Source: Salegentibacter sp. Hel_I_6 (lineage in GTDB: Bacteria > Bacteroidota > Bacteroidia > Flavobacteriales > Flavobacteriaceae). From it: a stretch of DNA of 64,000 bases. The position numbers and the translations under genes are program-made. Where the stretch lies: the NCBI RefSeq assembly GCF_000745315.1, contig NZ_JQNQ01000001.1, positions 3,720,001-3,784,000 of the forward strand, in the 5' to 3' direction. Shown here piece after piece: positions 8,215 through 17,416 of the stretch (its first letter is position 1; each line of letters begins with the position of its first letter). The notes under the pieces are model-generated. The model worked only from the letters and a program-made list of their open reading frames with translations. It was not told the origin of the DNA and did not search any database.

Positions 8215-9573
8215 ATGAAACAATTTCTACTTTCAGTTTTATTTTTTTTGATATTTTTTTCTCTCAACGCTCAACAAATAGATTTTCGGGGGAATGTAAA
8301 TACAACCGGTTTGATCTACAGCGAAGAAAATTCCCCTTTTTGGTTGCATACCAATCAAAGGGGGCGAATAGATGAGCTCACCAATTTTTCGGGACTAATT
8401 AGTGCTTCTGGAACTTACCACCTTTCTGAAACTTCTAATTTAGAAATTGGGTTAGGAGCTATTTACCAGGATGGTTATAGTAATAAACTTCAGTTAGATG
8501 AGGCTTACCTGGCTTTTAATAATTCCTGGTTGGGAATTGTTGCCGGTCGCAAACAACGCAAAGAATTATATCGTGGATTAAGTGCTACCAATCAAAGTGT
8601 TTTATGGTCTTTAAATGCAAGACCGCTTCCTGGAATTAGATTTTTCACTAAGCGTCCTATATTTTTTAAAGATAACCGCGGACTCGGTTTTGAAGCATCC
8701 CTTGAGGAATATTTTATGGACGATGAGCGATTTGTTGAGAACACACGTATTCATCATAAAAGCTTTCATTTAGTCTATAAATCTTCACCTCGTTTTCAAA
8801 TTTCAGCGGGTTTAAGACATTTTGTACAATGGGGTGGTACACATCCTGATTTTGGTGATTTGCCTTCCGATTTTGAAGCCTATACTCGAGTGGTGACTGG
8901 GAGAGGCGTAGGAGAAGATACCGGGGATAATATTTCGGAACAGGAAATTAATGGTTTGGGGAACCACCTGGGGAGTTACGAGATAAACATTAAAACCATT
9001 TTAGCTAATTATAATGTTGAAATAATTTATAATCATTTATTTGAAGATGGATCAGGAAGTGTTCTTAGAAACACACCTGATGGTAGATATGGGTTATATA
9101 TTGAAGATCCAATAGCTCCTGTAGATTCCTGGATTCAGGCGGTTATGTATGAGTTTTACTACACTAAAAATCAAAGTAAAAATACACCTACATCAGATGG
9201 GGAGGATAATTATTTTAATAATAACCTTTATCGCTCTGGCTGGACATACGAAAATAGAGTGCTTGGGCTCCCGTTTATCACGCTTGGGCCCGACAGATTT
9301 AGAATAACCAATAATAAAATTCTTGCCCATCATATAGGTTTGAACGGGATGGCTTTTAAGAAAGTTCCATATAGGTTCTTAGGTAGTTTCAGAAAAAATT
9401 ATGGGGGTAAAGGCAGTAGCAATGTTAATGGAGATCAGGTAATTTCAACTTATCTGGATCTTAAACTTTTAAAGAATATAATTGATCTAAATCTTCAGTT
9501 GGGGGCTGATTTTAGTGAAATTGAAGGGCCTAATTTTGGTGCCGGAATTTCTCTTTCCAAATCATTTCTATAA
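8215..9573 (+). CDS. Wzi-family outer-membrane capsule assembly protein
   Basis: This 452-residue secreted protein has a clear signal peptide (FLLSVLFFLIFFSLNAQ). The body is rich in alternating beta-strand patterns, as expected for an outer-membrane barrel, and contains Wzi-like segments such as SPFWLHTNQRG, LDEAYLAFNNSWLGIVAGRKQR and ARPLPGIRFFTKRP. The C-terminus ends in a hydrophobic strand with a terminal Phe-Leu. Wzi binds exported polysaccharide at the cell surface. It is divergently transcribed from the phosphatase gene with 76 bases between them. Position beside the Wza/Wzc genes supports the call. Confidence 0.85.
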   Translation: MKQFLLSVLFFLIFFSLNAQQIDFRGNVNTTGLIYSEENSPFWLHTNQRGRIDELTNFSGLISASGTYHLSETSNLEIGLGAIYQDGYSNKLQLDEAYLAFNNSWLGIVAGRKQRKELYRGLSATNQSVLWSLNARPLPGIRFFTKRPIFFKDNRGLGFEASLEEYFMDDERFVENTRIHHKSFHLVYKSSPRFQISAGLRHFVQWGGTHPDFGDLPSDFEAYTRVVTGRGVGEDTGDNISEQEINGLGNHLGSYEINIKTILANYNVEIIYNHLFEDGSGSVLRNTPDGRYGLYIEDPIAPVDSWIQAVMYEFYYTKNQSKNTPTSDGEDNYFNNNLYRSGWTYENRVLGLPFITLGPDRFRITNNKILAHHIGLNGMAFKKVPYRFLGSFRKNYGGKGSSNVNGDQVISTYLDLKLLKNIIDLNLQLGADFSEIEGPNFGAGISLSKSFL

Positions 9574-9601
9574 AAAGTATTAGCAATTTTAAACTTCACT
9601 T

Positions 9602-11773
9602 ATGAAGCAAATAGCTATCCCGATTTTAAAAATAGATTATAATTTTCAAATTTTAAGCTGGAACCCTTCAGCAGAAGACTTTTTAAAGGAAAATTTTGAT
9701 ATACAATTAAAATCAAAAATAAATATCGATACTGTTTTTCCTGAATCTCTTTCCAAAAACTTTAAAACCAATTTTAAAAACAATGAAGGTTTCTTTTATC
9801 GCACATTTACTTTCTCAAAAATAAGCAATATTGAAATATCTTGCAGTCCATCTTTAAATTCAGCTGGAGAAGTGACCGATTTCTCGATTTGTTTAAAATT
9901 AGTCACTATAAAAGAAACTGCTTCCCCAGAAAATATTATTCAATTAAGGAATATTCTTGAAAATTCCTCTCTAGCAATTTTTTTGTCTGATCCGAAAGGT
10001 TTTGTTATTGATGTGAATAAAGCAGCTTGCAATATGTTTGGTTACTCTTATAAAGAGTTTAAGAAATTAAAAAGAGAAGATATAATGCTTGACAATCCTG
10101 ACTTAAAAAAAGCTGTGATTCAAAGAAACAAAACGGGGGAATTGCGAAGTGAATTAACGGGAATTAGAAAAAATGGTAAATTGTTCCCTTGTGAAGTACA
10201 TTCGGTTATCTATACAAATAATTATGGTGAGAAAAGAACCAGTACGGCAATAGTTGATATTTCAAGTCGAAAAAAGCAGGAATTAATTGCCGAAAACAGC
10301 AAACTGGCTTTTCAATCTTTATTCGATCATAATCCATATCCTGTTTATTCCTTTGACCTAAAAGGAAATTTTACTAGCATAAATAGAAGCGCATTAAAAC
10401 TTGGTGAGGGTTCACGTGAGGAAGCCTTGAGAACAAACTTTTTATCTTTGATTCCCTCTTATGATCAGGCAAGGGTTGGCGATTATTTCATGAAGGCAGT
10501 TTCAGGTCAGGTACAGCATTACCAAACCAAGTTTATTAGTCTTCAGGGCAATCAAAGAACAGTTCAGGTAACTAATTTTCCTATTTATATAAATAATGAA
10601 ATAGTTGGTGTTTACGGGATTGCCAAAGATATTACCAAACAGGTAAACATTGAGCAAAAACTTAGGGAAGAACGAAATATGTTTCGTGCAATTATAGATT
10701 ATATTCCCGATCATATCTTTGTGGTAAATGAGATGCATGAAACTATCCTCACTAATTTTAGTTTTTACAAAAATTATCTTGGAGTTAAGAATGAACAGGA
10801 GAGTTTGGGTTTAATTGCTTCCGATTATTTTCCGAAGCAGGAGGCTCAGAAAATTATGAAAGATAATACCCGGGTTATGGAAAAAGGAGTTCCGGTGATT
10901 AACCGGGGCGATATTGTGCAAAATTTTGACGGTAGAAAAGATTATACACTTCTAACCAAAGTGCCTTTTAAATTTGGAGATAATAAAAAAGGGCTGGTAG
11001 GTATTTCAAGAAATATTACGGAAATAAGGGAAAAAGAAGAAGCTTTAGAAAAGCTGAATAAGGAGCTTAAAAAACACGCCGAAGAACTCGCGCTGTCTAA
11101 TAAGGAACTGGAACAGTTTGCATATATCGCTTCTCACGATCTTCAGGAACCACTTAGAATGGTGACTAGTTTTATTTTTCAGCTTAAGAAGAAATACGAA
11201 AGTCAGTTAGACGAAAAGGCGCAGCAATATATCTATTTCGCGCACGATGGGGCCACCAGAATGCGCCAAATAATATTAGACCTTTTAGAGTATTCAAGAG
11301 TAGGTAGAGCAGAATATAAGCTAAGCCTGGTTAACCTTACCAACCTGATTTCAGATGTTTTATTACTTCAAAAGAAATGTATAGAAGAAAAGAAAGCTGA
11401 AATTAAAGTTAATACACTTCCAAATTTAGAAGCCGAGGAGCCGCTTTTAAGACAATTATTTTCAAACCTAATTGGAAATGCTTTAAAATATGATTCAAAA
11501 GAGCGTAATCCCAAAATTGAAATTTCTGCTATTGAAAAAGAAGAATATTGGGAGTTTGAAATTAGCGATAATGGGATAGGTATAGAAGAGGAATTTAAAG
11601 ATAAGATTTTTGAAATTTTCCAACGCTTACATCAGCGAAGTGAATATGAGGGTACCGGTATTGGTTTGGCAATATGTAAAAAGATTTTAGATAATTTTGG
11701 CGGTGAGATTTGGGTGCAGTCTAAATATGGAGTGGGTAGCAGTTTTTATTTTACGATCCCAAAACAATTTTAG
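9602..11773 (+). CDS. PAS-domain sensor histidine kinase
   Basis: This 723-residue soluble kinase has no obvious membrane helices. Several PAS domains occupy residues 1-480, with PAS/PAC signatures such as IFLSDPKGFVIDVNKAACNMFGY and YGIAKDITKQ. A coiled coil leads to a HisKA domain with the phospho-acceptor in YIASHDLQEPLRMV, then a HATPase domain with the N box (NLIGNALKY), DNGIGI and GTGIGLAICKKI. It starts 28 bases after the Wzi gene and is followed by a receiver-PAS protein and a lone receiver, which suggests a phosphorelay. The signal is unknown. The number of PAS domains (four by eye) is approximate. Confidence 0.9.
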   Translation: MKQIAIPILKIDYNFQILSWNPSAEDFLKENFDIQLKSKINIDTVFPESLSKNFKTNFKNNEGFFYRTFTFSKISNIEISCSPSLNSAGEVTDFSICLKLVTIKETASPENIIQLRNILENSSLAIFLSDPKGFVIDVNKAACNMFGYSYKEFKKLKREDIMLDNPDLKKAVIQRNKTGELRSELTGIRKNGKLFPCEVHSVIYTNNYGEKRTSTAIVDISSRKKQELIAENSKLAFQSLFDHNPYPVYSFDLKGNFTSINRSALKLGEGSREEALRTNFLSLIPSYDQARVGDYFMKAVSGQVQHYQTKFISLQGNQRTVQVTNFPIYINNEIVGVYGIAKDITKQVNIEQKLREERNMFRAIIDYIPDHIFVVNEMHETILTNFSFYKNYLGVKNEQESLGLIASDYFPKQEAQKIMKDNTRVMEKGVPVINRGDIVQNFDGRKDYTLLTKVPFKFGDNKKGLVGISRNITEIREKEEALEKLNKELKKHAEELALSNKELEQFAYIASHDLQEPLRMVTSFIFQLKKKYESQLDEKAQQYIYFAHDGATRMRQIILDLLEYSRVGRAEYKLSLVNLTNLISDVLLLQKKCIEEKKAEIKVNTLPNLEAEEPLLRQLFSNLIGNALKYDSKERNPKIEISAIEKEEYWEFEISDNGIGIEEEFKDKIFEIFQRLHQRSEYEGTGIGLAICKKILDNFGGEIWVQSKYGVGSSFYFTIPKQF

Positions 11774-11825
11774 TATATTTACTCGCGTAGAAACTAACAA
11801 TAGTGCGTTTTTTAAAATAATTTAA

Positions 11826-13580
11826 ATGAGAAAAAACTCCGGGGAATTAAAAGTCTTAGTTATTGAAGATAACCCTGGTGATTTTATGCTTATAGAAGAT
11901 TATCTGTCTGAAGAACATAATGCGCTAGACCTCCAACGTGCCGATACTTTTAAATCGGCAAAATACATTCTCCAGTCCACCCGTAACTTTGATACTATTC
12001 TACTCGATTTATCGCTACCAGATATTAAAGATGCCGAGATACTTGTAAAAGAAATTTTAGTGCTTTCTAACGGGGCACCAGTAGTTGTACTAACCGGCTA
12101 TACAAATAAAGATTATGGTATGAAAACCCTTTCCTGGGGAGTGTCTGACTATTTATTGAAGGATGAAATTAACGCTTCAAATCTTTCAAAAAGCATCCAT
12201 TATAGTATGGAGCGGAAAAAGGTGCAGCGACAACTTTATGAATCTGAAGAAAAATACCGAACTCTTTTTGATTCCAGCCCTTTGCCTATGTGGGTTTTAG
12301 ATCGGAACAGTCTTGAATTTTTAAGTGTAAATCAAGCTGCAATTGAATTGTATGGCTATTCCCAGGAAGAATTTTTAAAAATGACGGTTAGAGATCTATG
12401 GGCCGAGGATGAAGATAGAATTGAAAAAATTGTGGAAGACAATTTTCATGACTTTTTCAATGTTAAGGTTAAGCATTATACCAAAAACGGACAATCTCTT
12501 TTTATAGATGTTCAAAGTAATCCTATTATCTTTGGTGGGCGTGAAGCAAGGGTTACCCTGGCGCATAATATAACAGAAAGACTTAAGGCTGAAGAAAAAT
12601 TAAGACACAGCCAGCAGCGTTTTAAAGCGTTGGTGCAGGATGGTAGTGACCTAATTAGTATTTTAGATGAAAATTTTCATTATGCTTATGTAAGTCCCAG
12701 TGCCAGAAATATTTTAGGTGTAAATCCTGAAAGACTTGAAGGTACAGATGCATTTCAGTTTATACATAGAGATGATCGTCATCTTATAGAGGATCAAATA
12801 GAGTTTATTGGTAAAGTTAAGTCACTGCAGTTGCCTTCTTATCGCTATAAAGACGGTAAAGGGAACTGGCGATGGCTGGAAACTATTATCAGTGATTTAA
12901 GAGACGATCCTTCTGTAAACGGATTGGTTGCAACGTCAAGGGATATTACCAGTTTCAAAATGCAGGAGAAAGAATTGCGTGAAAGTCTGGAACGCTACGA
13001 TATAGTAGCGAAAGCTACCAGTGACTTAATCACCGATTATAATATTGAGCAGGATAATTTTCAGTTTAGCAACGCTATCTATGATATTTTTGGATATTCC
13101 CAGCAAGAATCTGGAGTTTCGAGAGATTGGTGGAAAGAAAAGATTCATTCAGAAGATCAATTTCGTGTACTTGAGGCTACTAAAGGAATTTACGATAGGA
13201 ATCAAAAATTATTAAAGATAGAATACCGCTTCAAATGTGCTGATGGAAATTATAAATATATTCTGGATCGTAGTTATGTAATTACCGATGCCGCAGGGAA
13301 ACCATCACGAATCATTGGTTCTGTACAGGATATTACCGAAAGGCGAAAATATATAAATGCCATAGAACGTAGTAATGAGCGGCTTAGAGAAATTGCCTGG
13401 ACGCAATCTCACGTGGTTAGAGCGCCTTTAGCACGAATTATGGGTTTAATAGATTTACTGAAAACTCAAAGAAATAACCTTGATAATATTGATGATATTA
13501 TAGATAATATCTTAAATTCGTCTGAAGAGCTTGATAAGGTAATTAGAAAAATTACCAACAAAACTGAAGAAGAGCTGTAA
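11826..13580 (+). CDS. Receiver-PAS-PAS-PAS protein ending in a HisKA-like helix, no ATPase domain
   Basis: This 584-residue protein starts with a receiver domain (VLVIEDNPGDFMLIEDYL, phospho-acceptor Asp in TILLDLSLPDI, conserved Lys in LLKDE), followed by three PAS/PAC units (residues about 140-510). It ends with a HisKA-like dimerisation helix that contains a histidine in TQSHVVRAPLARIMG. The protein stops about 60 residues after this His, so the HATPase catalytic domain is absent. The reading frame ends cleanly with no kinase remnant downstream. It may take phosphate on its receiver or act as a His phosphotransfer partner of the kinase upstream and receiver downstream. Confidence 0.85.
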   Translation: MRKNSGELKVLVIEDNPGDFMLIEDYLSEEHNALDLQRADTFKSAKYILQSTRNFDTILLDLSLPDIKDAEILVKEILVLSNGAPVVVLTGYTNKDYGMKTLSWGVSDYLLKDEINASNLSKSIHYSMERKKVQRQLYESEEKYRTLFDSSPLPMWVLDRNSLEFLSVNQAAIELYGYSQEEFLKMTVRDLWAEDEDRIEKIVEDNFHDFFNVKVKHYTKNGQSLFIDVQSNPIIFGGREARVTLAHNITERLKAEEKLRHSQQRFKALVQDGSDLISILDENFHYAYVSPSARNILGVNPERLEGTDAFQFIHRDDRHLIEDQIEFIGKVKSLQLPSYRYKDGKGNWRWLETIISDLRDDPSVNGLVATSRDITSFKMQEKELRESLERYDIVAKATSDLITDYNIEQDNFQFSNAIYDIFGYSQQESGVSRDWWKEKIHSEDQFRVLEATKGIYDRNQKLLKIEYRFKCADGNYKYILDRSYVITDAAGKPSRIIGSVQDITERRKYINAIERSNERLREIAWTQSHVVRAPLARIMGLIDLLKTQRNNLDNIDDIIDNILNSSEELDKVIRKITNKTEEEL

Positions 13581-13603
13581 GCCTTTGCCCTAAATCTTTT
13601 AAA

Positions 13604-14014
13604 ATGCTTGAAGTAATTATCGTAGACGACGATCAAATTGTGGTGTTTATTCAAAAGAAAATGATAACCAACCACGAGATTGCCTCAAACCCACTCAGTT
13701 TTAACCAAGCCTTCTCTGCCTTATCGTATATCATCCAGGAGCAACATCGAAAAAGAGAAAAGCATTTTTTAATTCTTTTAGATATCAATATGCCAGAAAT
13801 GAATGGTTGGGATTTCCTAAATTCTTTGGAAAACCACGAAGAAAAATCTAACTATCACGTGATTATGGTAACTTCTTCTATAGATAGTAGTGACAAGCAG
13901 AAAGCCAGGAAATTTAGCACCGTTAGAGGCTTTATAGAAAAACCTATCTCGGCTACAGACTGTGAGAATATCAAAGAAATTTCAGAAATAAGTCATTTTT
14001 TCGAGCGGGTTTAA
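13604..14014 (+). CDS. Single-domain response regulator (CheY-like)
   Basis: This 136-residue receiver domain has no output domain. Conserved residues are the acidic pair in VIIVDDDQIV, the phospho-acceptor Asp in ILLDINMPEMNGWDF, Thr/Ser in MVTSSID and Lys in GFIEKPI. It starts 23 bases after the receiver-PAS gene and forms the third gene of a kinase, receiver-PAS, receiver set. Its likely role is as a diffusible phosphate carrier or sink within this relay. Its end overlaps the convergent endonuclease/phosphatase gene by 4 bases. Confidence 0.9.
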   Translation: MLEVIIVDDDQIVVFIQKKMITNHEIASNPLSFNQAFSALSYIIQEQHRKREKHFLILLDINMPEMNGWDFLNSLENHEEKSNYHVIMVTSSIDSSDKQKARKFSTVRGFIEKPISATDCENIKEISEISHFFERV

Positions 14015-15087
14015 ACCCCTTTCTCGCGCGGTTCAGCATCATCAATTTTTTCCTGTGCCCATTCTTTTTCTTCTTCCTCGGCTTCCGGTTTATTTTGTTC
14101 CAGTTCCGCTTTGCGTTCAAAATTTAGTTTAATATACATAGGAAAATGATCTGAACCAATATGTTTTTCGCGTGCAATATCAATAAGCGTGAAATCATTA
14201 CTATGAAAAACATGATCCAATGGCCATCTAAAAAAGCGATAATCAGCATGGAAAGTATTAAAAAATCCTCTTCCAATTCTGGGATCTAATAATCCGCTCA
14301 TTTGTTGAAATAATCTTGTAGTTCGAGACCATGCTACGTCATTTAAATCTCCAAAAACCAAAACACTATCATCCTGTTCCCGGACATCTCTTCCCAGCAT
14401 CAGTAATTCAGCATCACGATTAGTAGAAGTATCAGCTTCAGAAGGGCTGGGAGGCCTGGGGTGCATACAATGAATTCTAACTCTTGTATTATCATCTAAA
14501 CGTACGAAACCGTGAATAGATGGAATATCATTTCTTACTAAATACCTAATTTCAGTTTCCTCAAGCTTCAATTTGGAATATAAATGCATTCCGTAGAGAT
14601 TATCCAGGGGCACTTTTACCGTGTATTTATAGTCTTCCTCTAATTCTTGCAGTGCATCTTCCCATTTTTTATCAGATTCCAGGGTAAGCAGGACATCTGG
14701 TTGTCTTCTTTTTACAATTTCAAGTAATTTATGATAATCTTTATTGGGCGTGAGTACATTACTTACCAGGATAGAAATATTATCTGTAGGATCCCCATCT
14801 TCGAACTTCATGACTTCTTTTTCTGCGAACCAGGTGTAAGGATATATTTTGTGAAGTTGAAAAATAAGCCCGATAATAAGTAATGCTATAGCGATATAAT
14901 GGATTACAGCTGAAAAATCAAAAACAATAATTGCTGCAATAATCACTAAAGTAATAAGTATAGAAATTTGAATACGCGGAAAATCGAAAGCGCGTATCCA
15001 CCATTGATCAAAACGAGTAGCAGATGCTAGGCTTGGGATTAAAAATATTCCGCAAACTATTAGCATTATTATTTCTGAAATTTCCAT
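14011..15087 (-). CDS. Membrane-anchored endonuclease/exonuclease/phosphatase family protein
   Basis: This 358-residue protein has three predicted N-terminal membrane helices (residues about 5-95) followed by an EEP-fold domain. Family motifs are ISILVSNVLTPN, DVLLTLESDKKW (metal-binding Glu), VFGDLNDVAWS (catalytic Asp/Asn) and the terminal HIGSDHFPMYI (Asp-His pair). The C-terminal tail is strongly charged and rich in glutamate. EEP enzymes cleave phosphodiesters in DNA, lipids or inositol phosphates; the substrate here cannot be read from the sequence. It follows the PAP2 gene with an 11-base gap on the same strand, so the two are probably co-transcribed and may both act on lipid phosphates. 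That link is inference. Confidence 0.82.
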   Translation of the reverse strand: MEISEIIMLIVCGIFLIPSLASATRFDQWWIRAFDFPRIQISILITLVIIAAIIVFDFSAVIHYIAIALLIIGLIFQLHKIYPYTWFAEKEVMKFEDGDPTDNISILVSNVLTPNKDYHKLLEIVKRRQPDVLLTLESDKKWEDALQELEEDYKYTVKVPLDNLYGMHLYSKLKLEETEIRYLVRNDIPSIHGFVRLDDNTRVRIHCMHPRPPSPSEADTSTNRDAELLMLGRDVREQDDSVLVFGDLNDVAWSRTTRLFQQMSGLLDPRIGRGFFNTFHADYRFFRWPLDHVFHSNDFTLIDIAREKHIGSDHFPMYIKLNFERKAELEQNKPEAEEEEKEWAQEKIDDAEPREKGV

Positions 15088-15098
15088 AGATATTCCGC

Positions 15099-15914
15099 TT
15101 AAAACTTATAAGAGAGAGCCAAACCTTTGGTATTAATCCCGGTTCCGTTTAAATTGTAAGTAGCCGTGGGGTAAAGATCTAATCTCTCGTTTCCTTTTTT
15201 GTGTAATTCAGGTATTAAAATTCCACTTGCTGCACCCACTACAAAACCGGCAATATTATCGGTTAAGAAGTGTTTACCCGCTTTTGTTCTTAAATATCCC
15301 ATAAGTACTGAAATTCCTGTTGCTCCTCCCCAAACATATGGAATTGCTTTAGAATCTGGATGAAAATCATTAAATACCTTGGCCGCAAAAAAAGTTCCTG
15401 CCGTGGCAACTGCTGTGTGCCCAGCAATAAATGAACGTTGTGCGCCACCTTCAGCACGTTCCCCAAAAGGAAGGTTTTCATTATAAACTAAAGGCCTGCT
15501 CTTATCTATTAGACCTGCAGTCATAGTATAGAACACTCCGGTAACAGCCATCGTTTCTACAAAAAGAACACTAATTTGCCCGAAATTTTTTCTTTCCGCC
15601 TCACTAGGTAAGAAGACTAAGGGCATACCCAGGGCGGCATAAAATGGAATATAACTTATCGCATCAGCTTTTTCAGAATAGTTTCCTGCTGCCCAGCGAT
15701 TAATTCCCGCAATGTCATTTTTATTTAGGGCCGCTACTTCGGCCTCTGTAAGTGCTTCTTTATTTTGAATAAATGTAAATCCAAGTACGTTTAAACCAAC
15801 GGCACCGGTAATAATTGCTCCATCTTTCCAGGCACTTGTCTTATAGGGTGATTCCTGTGCGTAAGAGCTAAAAAACAGACTAATACAGAAAAAGCTGAGT
15901 AGTATTTTTTTCAT
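15099..15914 (-). CDS. PAP2-family phosphatase, exported or membrane
   Basis: This 271-residue protein has an N-terminal signal sequence (LLSFFCISLFFSSYAQE) and a PAP2 domain. Phosphatase motif 2 reads RSFIAGHTA, and motif 3 reads LRTKAGKHFLTD, which fits the R-x5-H-x3-D pattern. Motif 1 is weaker (IDKSRPLV), because the usual lysine seven positions before the Arg is missing. Such enzymes remove phosphate from phosphatidic acid or undecaprenyl pyrophosphate outside the membrane. The C-terminal beta-rich tail resembles an outer-membrane strand. It is probably the first gene of a two-gene unit with the EEP protein. Confidence 0.85.
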   Translation of the reverse strand: MKKILLSFFCISLFFSSYAQESPYKTSAWKDGAIITGAVGLNVLGFTFIQNKEALTEAEVAALNKNDIAGINRWAAGNYSEKADAISYIPFYAALGMPLVFLPSEAERKNFGQISVLFVETMAVTGVFYTMTAGLIDKSRPLVYNENLPFGERAEGGAQRSFIAGHTAVATAGTFFAAKVFNDFHPDSKAIPYVWGGATGISVLMGYLRTKAGKHFLTDNIAGFVVGAASGILIPELHKKGNERLDLYPTATYNLNGTGINTKGLALSYKF

Positions 15915-16099
15915 CTATTGATATAATTTATTTAATCTTCAAATCTCTTAACTACTTTGTAAACATTGAAGTAATTAAGAAAAGTATAACAATATAAAGC
16001 GCAAATAGTAAATTGACAAATCTATAGATTAACATAAGTTTAATCCCTGTTCTAGGGCAGGATTTTCCAATTCTATATAAAATACCGTAATTTTAGAAT

Positions 16100-17230
16100 A
16101 TGAAGAAGAAAGATTATAGGCAGGGCAGTGGATTCGTCTTTAATAAATTTGAAGAACCTGATAAATCCCCGTTTGACAGGTTATTTGAAGTTTTTAAGGA
16201 ACTAATTACGCATACCTCGGGAGACTTAGATGAAGCTCTAGACTGGTTAAAACAACTGGATGAAGAATATAAATTAACTACCGAATATTATACGTTAGAT
16301 GATTTTGTAGAAGACCTTAAAAAGAAAGGCTACATCAAAGAAGAAACCGATGTAGACGGTGGCGGCATGGCGATTACCGCTAAAACTGAACGCGCTATTA
16401 GAAAACAGGCTTTAGATCAAATATTCGGAAAGCTAAAAAAAAGTGCTTCTGGAAGTCATAGAACCAATCACGTAGGTAGGGGAGACGAACATACTGGCGA
16501 TTTCAGGAATTTTCAATTTGGAGATTCTCCAGATAAAATTTCTGTAACTGAAAGTTTGAGAAATGCCCAAATTAACCACGGAATTGGAAATTTCAATATG
16601 ACTGAGGAGGATTTGGTGGTTGAAGAAACCCACTATAAATCCAGAATGAGTACGGTTTTAATGATAGACCTTAGCCATAGTATGATTCTATATGGTGAAG
16701 ATCGCATAACCCCGGCAAAAAAAGTAGTCATGGCTCTTGCCGAATTGATCACTACTAGATACCCAAAAGACAGCCTTGATATCATAGTTTTTGGCGATGA
16801 TGCCTGGCCGGTTTCTATAGCCGATCTACCTTATTTAAAAGTAGGTCCTTATCATACCAATACAGTTGCCGGTTTAAAACTGGCTATGGATATACTTCGA
16901 AGAAAACGAAGTACTAACCGTCAAATTTTTATGATAACCGATGGAAAACCGAGTTGTTTAAGAGAACGGGATGGTTCCTATTATAAAAATAGTATGGGGC
17001 TGGATCCTTATATTCTTGGTAAATGCTATACCATGGCGCGACAGGCCAGAAAATTACATATTCCCATAACTACATTTATGATTGCCCAGGACCCATATTT
17101 AATGCAGTTTGTAAGGGAGTTTACTTACGCGAACCAGGGGAAAGCCTTTTACACGGGCTTAAAAGGTTTGGGAGAAATGATTTTTGAAGATTACGAAACC
17201 AATAGAAAAAAGAGAATTAGGGGGAATTAA
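16100..17230 (+). CDS. VWA-domain protein (CoxE-like), partner of AAA+ ATPase
   Basis: This 376-residue protein has a von Willebrand factor A domain in its C-terminal half. The MIDAS metal site is visible as LMIDLSHSMILYG near residue 190 and FMITDGKPSC near 280. The N-terminal half is helical and charged, with no recognised domain. No signal peptide or membrane helix is seen, so it is cytoplasmic. The next gene on the strand encodes a ChlI/MoxR-type AAA+ ATPase. VWA/AAA+ pairs of this type act as metal-insertion or protein-remodelling machines. The client is not known here. Confidence 0.85.
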   Translation: MKKKDYRQGSGFVFNKFEEPDKSPFDRLFEVFKELITHTSGDLDEALDWLKQLDEEYKLTTEYYTLDDFVEDLKKKGYIKEETDVDGGGMAITAKTERAIRKQALDQIFGKLKKSASGSHRTNHVGRGDEHTGDFRNFQFGDSPDKISVTESLRNAQINHGIGNFNMTEEDLVVEETHYKSRMSTVLMIDLSHSMILYGEDRITPAKKVVMALAELITTRYPKDSLDIIVFGDDAWPVSIADLPYLKVGPYHTNTVAGLKLAMDILRRKRSTNRQIFMITDGKPSCLRERDGSYYKNSMGLDPYILGKCYTMARQARKLHIPITTFMIAQDPYLMQFVREFTYANQGKAFYTGLKGLGEMIFEDYETNRKKRIRGN

Positions 17231-17243
17231 AGAAAAATTTTAT

Positions 17244-17350
17244 CGTCATCCTGAACTTGTTTCAGGATCTAATATTTTGATAATTGTATCAGGTTAGAAT
17301 CCCGAAACAAATTCGGGATAAAGTCTGAAACAATCCCGATTCTTCGGGGC
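17244..17350. repeat. Dispersed intergenic hairpin repeat (copy 1)
   Basis: Three small hairpins lie in a row between the VWA and AAA+ genes: ATCCTGAA/TTCAGGAT at 17248-17268, ATCCCGAA/TTCGGGAT at 17299-17319, and CCCGA/TCGGG at about 17335-17348. The element begins with CGTCATCCTGAAC. A close relative is present at 24012-24082. This is a REP-like dispersed repeat. Confidence 0.75.
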
Positions 17351-17416
17351 AGCTTGAAGTAAATGATATTTTGAAAAAAGTATTCTGAATTTTAAATCAG
17401 AAATAAAAAAACAAAC

